Shown: positions 17,132 through 21,842 of the stretch, piece by piece
How the letters are laid out: every line of letters starts with the position of its first letter
How positions within the stretch are numbered: the first letter of the stretch is position 1
Origin: an uncultured Oscillibacter sp.
GTDB taxonomy: Bacteria > Bacillota > Clostridia > Oscillospirales > Oscillospiraceae
Direction: 5' to 3'
DNA length: 21,842 nucleotides
Assembly (NCBI GenBank): GCA_910585165.1
Contig: CAJUBX010000035.1
Location: forward strand, 1 to 21,842
Made by a program: the position numbers and the translations under genes
The notes under the pieces: model-generated
Seen by the model: only the letters and a program-made list of their open reading frames with translations
The model's database searches: none
What the model was told of the DNA's origin: nothing

Positions 17132-18034
17132 ATGAAGTTTTTCCACGGCGCGAAAAAAGCCGGACCCTATTTTGAGGGATGGTATCTGAAGCACCAAAGC
17201 CCGGAGGGAAAGTCCCTGGCGCTGATCCCCGCCTTTCACGCCGGGCGGGACGGCCGCCGGAGTGTGTCCCTCCAGATCATCACGGACAGCGGCTCGTGTT
17301 GGCTGGAATACCCGGAGTCGCAGTTCCGGGCCTGTGAAAGCTCCTTTCGCGTAGAAGTTGGACAAGCCGTTTTCCACGAAGGGGGAATGGAAGCCTCCCT
17401 CTGCCGGGACGGGCTCTCCCTCCGGGGAACGCTGCGGTACGGGCCCTTTGCCCCCCTCCGCTCCGACATTATGGGCCCTTTCCGGTTTCTCCCGGGAATG
17501 CAGTGTGCCCATGGCGTAATCAGCATGGGGCATCCGCTGGAAGGGGTCCTCTATTTGAACGGAGCGCCCTTGAATTTTTCCGGCGGAACCGGATATATCG
17601 AGACGGACCGGGGGCGGTCGTTTCCGGAAGCCTACCTCTGGACCCAGTGTGCCTGGCAGGGGACAGACGGCGGACGCCTCATGCTTGCCGTGGCCTCCAT
17701 TCCCCTGCCTGGCGGGAGTTTTACCGGGTGCATCTGCGCGCTTTTCCACCAGGGGCGGGAATACCGCCTCGCCACCTACCGGGGAGCCAGAATCGAAGGC
17801 TGGTCCGCCTCCGGGGCGGCCGTCCGGCAGGGCCGCCTCCTCTTAAGCGCGGAGGTGCTGGAGCAGCGCCGCCAGATCCTCCGGGCCCCGGCGGAAGGCC
17901 GCATGGAACGTGGAATTCACGAAAGCCTCTGCGCCACGGTGCGCTACCGCCTGTGGAACGGGGAAACGCTCCTGTTCCAGCACACGGACCCACAGGCCAG
18001 CTTTGAATACTCGGACCAGAGGCAGGCGGAATGA
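17132..18034 (+). CDS. Tocopherol cyclase-family protein of unknown substrate
   Basis: A 300-residue protein that resembles bacterial members of the tocopherol cyclase family (PF14249, from memory), with GPYFEGWYLKHQ near the N-terminus. SLALIPAFHAG, MGPFRFLPGMQCAHGVISM and PEAYLWTQCAW follow. Plant relatives close the chromanol ring of vitamin E, but Firmicutes do not make tocopherols, so the real substrate is unknown. No signal peptide or membrane segment is evident. GGGAGG lies eight bases before ATG 17132 and only two before ATG 17126, so 17132 is preferred. It appears to be monocistronic, ending at a long hairpin. Confidence 0.75.
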   Translation: MKFFHGAKKAGPYFEGWYLKHQSPEGKSLALIPAFHAGRDGRRSVSLQIITDSGSCWLEYPESQFRACESSFRVEVGQAVFHEGGMEASLCRDGLSLRGTLRYGPFAPLRSDIMGPFRFLPGMQCAHGVISMGHPLEGVLYLNGAPLNFSGGTGYIETDRGRSFPEAYLWTQCAWQGTDGGRLMLAVASIPLPGGSFTGCICALFHQGREYRLATYRGARIEGWSASGAAVRQGRLLLSAEVLEQRRQILRAPAEGRMERGIHESLCATVRYRLWNGETLLFQHTDPQASFEYSDQRQAE

Positions 18035-18058
18035 CCCTTTCTCCGCCGCCGGAAATCC

Positions 18059-18100
18059 AAAAATCCCCCCTTCCGGCTTTGCGGCCGGGAGGGGGGATTT
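18059..18100. terminator. Hairpin terminator, mainly for the minus strand
   Basis: A 17-bp stem with one G:T pair (18061-18077 with 18084-18100) closes a six-base loop. AAAAA at 18059-18063 gives the minus-strand T run for the hybrid kinase gene. On plus only ATTT follows, so it may also end the tocopherol cyclase-family transcript less efficiently. Confidence 0.72.
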
Positions 18101-18143
18101 GACGCTTGTGAAAACGGCGGGGCAAAGCCGCCGTCCCTGCGGC

Positions 18144-20279
18144 TCAAGAAGGGCCGCCGCCTGTAATCCTGCCGATCAGCTCCAGCAGGCGGTCGATGTC
18201 CAGGGGCTTTGCCAGATGCGCGTTCATGCCGCATTCCGCGGACTGCTTCCGGTCCTCGTCGAAGGTGTTGGCCGACAGGGCCACAATGGGCACGTTGGCC
18301 AGCCCCGGGTCTTCCAGGGCCCGGATGGCCCGGGCGGCGCTGTGGCCGTCCATCACCGGCATGCGAAGGTCCATCAGCACCAGGGCGTAATACCCCGGGC
18401 AGGCGTTTTTCACCTTCTCCACAGCCTCCGCGCCGTCCCCGGCGGTGTCCACCAGGAAGCCCGCCTCCTCCAAAAGCTCCACGGCGATTTCCCGGTTCAG
18501 CTCATTGTCCTCCACCACCAGCACCCGGCGCTCCACCGCAGGGGGCGGAGCGCCGGCGGCCTCCGCCTCCTCCTGGAGGCGCAGGTTCAGCGACGCCGCC
18601 AGGCGGCCCCCGCCGTCCGGCAGGGCCTCGGCCTCCACCGCGCCTCCCATCAGCTCCATGACATGCTTCGCAATGGGAAGGCCCAGGTCCGCCCCCTCCG
18701 CGTCGCCGGCGGCGGTAATCTCCTGGCGGGAGAACGCCGTGAAAACCCGTTCGCTGAGCGGGACCACCGTGGGTGAGCAGAGGGCGGTAAACTGATAGGC
18801 TCCGTAAGACCGGGAGGCGCTCCGCTCCCGGAGGGACAGCTCCACCCGCCCGCCGGGCCGCACCCGCCGGACGGCTCCCATAGCCAAACGCTCCAGGGAT
18901 TGGCAGAGCTTCTGGCGGTCGCACCAAACCTTGGGGTGCTCCGTCTCCAGGGCCGCAAGGACCAGCTCCACCTCCCGCTCCCCCGCCTGGGGGAGAACTC
19001 TCTCCCATACCTCCCTGGCCAGCTCCGGCAGGTCGCAGGCCGCCTCCTCAATATGGACCCGGCCGGATTCCAGCCAGCTCAGCTCCAGCACATGATCCAG
19101 CAGCCCCAGCAGCTGGGCGCTGGAGTCCCCGATCCGCTCCAAGTCCTTTTTCAGCTGCTTCGGGTTGGCCAGATGGCGCTTGGCCAGGGCGGCGTAGCCC
19201 ACCACGGCGTTCATAGGCGTGCGCATGTCGTGGGAGATGTTGGAGAGGAAGGTATTCCGGGCGTCCCCGGCCAGCTTGGCCTGAGCCAGGGCCTCCTCCA
19301 AAATGGCAGAACGCTCCCGCTCCCGGCGGACCTCCTCGTCCACCGTCCGGCAGGCGAACATGATCTGCGTGGCCCCCTCGCTGGGGCTGACATTGACAAT
19401 GAACGCCTGCACGTATTCCGGCTCCCCCTGGTGAAGGATGCGGTAATTGATGTGATAGGACTTCTGCCGCGCCAGGGCCTTTTGGATATAGGCGGGGTCC
19501 ACCTCCCGGCAAAACCGTTCCCGGTCCTCCGGGTGGACCCAGCGGGCGGCGTAGCCCTCGGCAAAGCCGGTGAAGGGCCGGACCTGGAGGTCCCGGCCAA
19601 ACTGGAAGCCCTCCCGGCCGCTGACCCGGTAGGGCTGAATAACGTCCTCCAGCAAGTCGGCGTGAAAAACAGTCTCGTAATCCGCGCTGAGTCCCTCGAT
19701 GAGCTCCAGGCGGCGGACCAGCTCGTCGTTCATCTGCTCCAGAAAATACAGGGTTTGATCCGCCTGCTCCTGAAGCTCCCGCTCTTTCTGGAGCTTTTCC
19801 TCCAAAATAGCGGCCCGCTCGGCGGCCCGGCGGTGGTGGCGCTCCGTGATATCGGCCAGGAAGACGTAAAACACGCCGCCCATCGTTTCCGTCCGGATAA
19901 AGTGGCCGAAGTCCTCCACCCAGCAGACAGACCCGTCCTTGCGGATGATGCGGTATTCCACATAGTCCAGATCGAAGCTGTTATGGGTAATCTGCTCTTG
20001 AATGCTGAGCTCCACGCTCTCCACGTCCCCGGGGTGGACCATGCCCAGGAAAGTCCCCCCGGTCAGGGTATAGAATTCCTCCTCCGTTTCGCAGCCGAAT
20101 ATCTGAAGGAGGGCGCGGTTGACGTAGAGCACTTTGCCGTTGTCATCCCGGTAGATGAAGAAGCCGCCGGGCATCTCGTCGGTAAAATGCTTGATCTGCC
20201 GGGCAGTAAGGCTCTCCCGGTCCGAGAGGTCTTCGCCGGAGGTCAGGAGATATTCGATCAGGCCGTGGTTTTCGATCAC
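18144..20279 (-). CDS. Hybrid sensor histidine kinase/receiver protein with degenerate ATPase domain
   Basis: A 711-residue cytoplasmic-looking signalling protein without membrane segments. PAS domain 1 lies at about 25-145, with GGFFIYRDDNGKVLYVNRAL and YRIIRKDGSVCWVEDFG. A coiled coil (about 150-200) and a second PAS-like domain (about 205-320) follow. HisKA has FLSNISHDMRTPMNAVVGYA with phospho-acceptor His350. The receiver (about 588-705) has VVEDNELN, LMDLRMP with Asp637, and AKP. The ATPase part is odd. Where the N box normally reads like NLLGNAVKY it reads ERLAMGAVRRV, and the DxGxG loop is missing at LCSPTVVPLSERVF, though a G2-like ADLGLPIAKHVMELMGG remains. Autokinase activity is therefore doubtful. 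The GTG at 20279 follows AGGAGG by eight bases. A SigA-like promoter lies close upstream. Confidence 0.85.
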   Translation of the reverse strand: MIENHGLIEYLLTSGEDLSDRESLTARQIKHFTDEMPGGFFIYRDDNGKVLYVNRALLQIFGCETEEEFYTLTGGTFLGMVHPGDVESVELSIQEQITHNSFDLDYVEYRIIRKDGSVCWVEDFGHFIRTETMGGVFYVFLADITERHHRRAAERAAILEEKLQKERELQEQADQTLYFLEQMNDELVRRLELIEGLSADYETVFHADLLEDVIQPYRVSGREGFQFGRDLQVRPFTGFAEGYAARWVHPEDRERFCREVDPAYIQKALARQKSYHINYRILHQGEPEYVQAFIVNVSPSEGATQIMFACRTVDEEVRRERERSAILEEALAQAKLAGDARNTFLSNISHDMRTPMNAVVGYAALAKRHLANPKQLKKDLERIGDSSAQLLGLLDHVLELSWLESGRVHIEEAACDLPELAREVWERVLPQAGEREVELVLAALETEHPKVWCDRQKLCQSLERLAMGAVRRVRPGGRVELSLRERSASRSYGAYQFTALCSPTVVPLSERVFTAFSRQEITAAGDAEGADLGLPIAKHVMELMGGAVEAEALPDGGGRLAASLNLRLQEEAEAAGAPPPAVERRVLVVEDNELNREIAVELLEEAGFLVDTAGDGAEAVEKVKNACPGYYALVLMDLRMPVMDGHSAARAIRALEDPGLANVPIVALSANTFDEDRKQSAECGMNAHLAKPLDIDRLLELIGRITGGGPS

Positions 20280-20310
20280 AGGGCGGTCCTCCTTTTTCCG
20301 GATTTTCCCC

Positions 20311-20339
20311 ATCATATCACATTTGCCGCAGTTTGTCAC
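20311..20339 (-). promoter_or_regulatory. SigA-like promoter of the hybrid kinase gene
   Basis: On the minus strand GTGACA (20339-20334) and TATGAT (20316-20311) are 17 bp apart, each one mismatch from consensus, with a leader of about 25 bases. Confidence 0.78.
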
Positions 20340-20446
20340 GCATGACTTGCGGGGGCGGGGAAAAGGATTTGGGGCGAACGCCGGGCGGGGGACAGGCCCG
20401 CCGCAGGGACCGTATCCGCTTGCGGCCTCCGGCGGCGGCGCACAAA

Positions 20447-20481
20447 AACCGAAACCGCAGGGCGGTTCCGGTTGCCTTTTT
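20447..20481. terminator. Terminator-like hairpin in the divergent kinase/trmB gap
   Basis: A 12-bp stem with one mismatch (20447-20458 with 20462-20473) is followed by TTTTT at 20477-20481 on plus, and its left end reads into TTTTT on minus. No transcript from a known gene needs stopping here. Its right arm overlaps the trmB -35. It may insulate the divergent promoters or end a short RNA. Confidence 0.4.
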
Positions 20482-20500
20482 ATCCCGGGTGTGTTAGAAT
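20472..20500 (+). promoter_or_regulatory. SigA-like extended -10 promoter of trmB
   Basis: TTGCCT at 20472-20477 and TAGAAT at 20495-20500 are 17 bp apart, with TG one base before the -10. The leader is about 55 bases. Confidence 0.78.
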
Positions 20501-20562
20501 GCGGTTGTGAAACGAAATAAACGCCGGATGGAAACCGGCCCTGTGCAGGAGGATATCCCCCT

Positions 20563-21609
20563 ATGCGAATGCGGAAAAAGAAAAACCTGATCCCCCGGAT
20601 GGAGCGCTGCGCGGACCGGCTCATCCGGGACCCCTATGACCGCCCCGGCCATTGGCGGGAGCTGATGCCCCAGGCCCGTGAGCTCCGCCTGGAGCTTGGC
20701 TGCGGCAAGGGCCGCTTCACCGCCGGGACCGCCGCCGCAGAGCCGGACGTGCTGTTTCTGGCGGTGGAGATGGTGCCCGACGCCATGGTGGTGGCCATGG
20801 AGCGCTGCGTGAACGCGGGGCTGGGGAATGTCTGGTTCATCAGCGCCAACGCGGACCAGCTCCCCTATTTCTTCGCCCCCGGCGAGGTGGACCGCATCTA
20901 CATCAACTTCTGCGACCCCTGGCCCAGCGGCCGCCACGCCAAGCGGCGGCTGACCCACGGGAACTTTTTGAAGCTCTACCGCCAAGTGCTGAAAATGGGC
21001 GGGCAGATTCACTTCAAGACGGACAACCAGCCCCTCTTCGAGTTCTCCGTGGAGGAGCTGCCCCGGTTTGGCTTCAAGCTGTCGGAGGTCACCCGGAACC
21101 TCCACGAAAACGGCCCCGTTGGGGTCATGACGGACTACGAGGCCAAGTTCCATGAGCTGGGCCAGCCCATCAACCGCTGCGTGGGGACCATGGTCCCCTG
21201 GGAGGAGCCCTTCCCCAACAGTCGGAAAATCCTGAAAAACCGCTGGCTGGACGCCTTTGCCGAAAACGCGCCGGAAGCGGAGCTGGGAAAGCACGTGCTG
21301 GCGGAGGGAAACTACCTCTGGCATCTGTTCTCCTGGAAGTTGGTCCCCTGCCTGGAGGGCGAGGACGCCCGCAGAGCGCTGGAGGAGCGGTTCGGCCTGG
21401 GAGCGGTCTACCTGTTTTATAACGAATACCCGCCCAAGGGCGTCCCCATCTCCCGGCAGGTCACGCGGGAGGACGTTGCCGCCCTTTCCAGCAGACCGGG
21501 GGCCATTGACGGCGCAGACTGGTATCTGGTGGACAAGGATTTCACCTGGACCTACGTCCACACCCACGAGGCGGACTGCGGGCCGTACTTCTGCCGCCCG
21601 GAAGCATAA
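20563..21609 (+). CDS. trmB: tRNA (guanine-N7)-methyltransferase fused to a DUF4275-like domain
   Basis: A 348-residue protein. Residues 1 to about 212 are TrmB, which makes m7G46 in tRNA using SAM: LELGCGKGRF near 44-53 binds SAM, and NFCDPWPSGRHAKRRLTH (Asp118) with HFKTDNQPLFEF are family signatures. Ordinary TrmB proteins end at about 210-220 residues. Here the frame continues for about 135 more. That tail contains GNYLWHLFSW near 247-256 and VDKDFTWTYVHTHE at 323-336 with GPYF after it, which from memory resembles DUF4275 (PF14101). The junction is a single open frame with uniform codon use, so a frameshift artefact is unlikely. The start at 20563 has AGGAGG ten bases upstream. A GNRA-capped terminator follows. 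Confidence 0.9.
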   Translation: MRMRKKKNLIPRMERCADRLIRDPYDRPGHWRELMPQARELRLELGCGKGRFTAGTAAAEPDVLFLAVEMVPDAMVVAMERCVNAGLGNVWFISANADQLPYFFAPGEVDRIYINFCDPWPSGRHAKRRLTHGNFLKLYRQVLKMGGQIHFKTDNQPLFEFSVEELPRFGFKLSEVTRNLHENGPVGVMTDYEAKFHELGQPINRCVGTMVPWEEPFPNSRKILKNRWLDAFAENAPEAELGKHVLAEGNYLWHLFSWKLVPCLEGEDARRALEERFGLGAVYLFYNEYPPKGVPISRQVTREDVAALSSRPGAIDGADWYLVDKDFTWTYVHTHEADCGPYFCRPEA

Positions 21610-21618
21610 GCAAAATGC

Positions 21619-21654
21619 AAAAAGGACTTCGGGAGGAATCCCGAAGTCCTTTTT
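21619..21654. terminator. Bidirectional terminator between trmB and rplT
   Basis: A perfect 16-bp stem (21619-21634 with 21639-21654) is closed by a GGAA (GNRA) tetraloop. AAAAA on the left and TTTTT on the right form the T runs for both strands. It ends the trmB and rplT transcripts. Confidence 0.9.
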
Positions 21655-21672
21655 ATCTTTTTAAAAACCCGG

Positions 21673-21842
21673 TTACGCCTTCTTGGCGATCTCGGTAAGC
21701 TGGGTGAAGGCGGCGGCGTCGCTGACGGCCAGCTCGGCCAGCATCTTGCGGTTGATCTCCACGCCGGCGGTTTTCAGGCCGTGCATAAAGGTGGAGTAGT
21801 TCATCCCGTTCATCTTGCAGGCGGCGGAGATGCGGGTGATCC
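21673..21842 (-). CDS. rplT: 50S ribosomal protein L20, C-terminal part
   Basis: The frame ends in TAA at 21673 and runs off the window, giving the last 55 residues. They read ITRISAACKMNGMNYSTFMH, then GLKTAGVEINRKMLAELAVS and DAAAFTQLTEIAKKA. This is the conserved C-terminal half of L20, an early assembly protein that binds 23S rRNA. In Firmicutes rplT is usually last in the infC-rpmI-rplT operon, and the terminator just after it agrees. The start and any L20-binding leader lie outside the window. Confidence 0.95.
   Translation of the reverse strand, partial: ITRISAACKMNGMNYSTFMHGLKTAGVEINRKMLAELAVSDAAAFTQLTEIAKKA

Noticed and set aside
18900..20345. A plus-strand open frame of 481 codons opposite the hybrid kinase
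   Set aside because: No domain or ribosome binding site; the opposite strand carries PAS and HisKA motifs.

Overview
The window looks like a chromosomal segment from a GC-rich, spore-forming member of the Clostridia, probably in the Oscillospiraceae or a related family (Flavonifractor/Oscillibacter-like; inference). The grounds are strong AGGAGG ribosome binding sites, SigA-like promoters with 17-bp spacers, and dipicolinate synthase genes. A SleC-type cortex-lytic enzyme sits beside Csp-type subtilases, and a clostridial-type pyruvate phosphate dikinase and S-layer homology repeats are also present. No tRNA, rRNA, CRISPR array or phage gene was seen.

Layout. Positions 1-351 hold the 3' end of a radical SAM gene. 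Positions 431-6535 form a spore block: a SleC-like enzyme on the minus strand, divergent from two subtilisin-like Csp proteases on the plus strand, which converge on the dipicolinate synthase pair spoVFB/spoVFA (minus). By homology, Csp proteases process pro-SleC during germination, and SpoVF makes the dipicolinic acid stored in the spore core. Both ends of the dormancy cycle are therefore encoded together.

Positions 6586-11063 are housekeeping: a YjjG-like HAD phosphatase, a CCA-adding enzyme (minus), murC, and a YbaK/PrdX-like prolyl-tRNA editing protein. A 160-bp MITE-like element with near-identical ends and a TAA duplication lies between cca and murC. Positions 11064-14136 look like an accessory insert: a minus-strand terminator with no gene to serve, a TTG-started serine recombinase, and a surface protein joining three SLH repeats to a beta-lactamase-fold serine hydrolase.

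Positions 14137-16894 hold ppdK (minus) with a clear promoter and a perfect 14-bp LacI/CcpA-type palindrome just downstream of it. Then come a tocopherol cyclase-family protein (plus), a hybrid PAS-HisKA-ATPase-receiver protein (minus) whose ATP-binding motifs look degenerate, and trmB (plus) carrying an unusual C-terminal DUF4275-like domain. The 3' part of rplT (minus) ends the window.

The observations most worth a second look are the TrmB fusion, the degenerate histidine kinase, the ppdK operator, the MITE in the murC leader, the two-Csp/SleC arrangement, and the recombinase/SLH-hydrolase insert.
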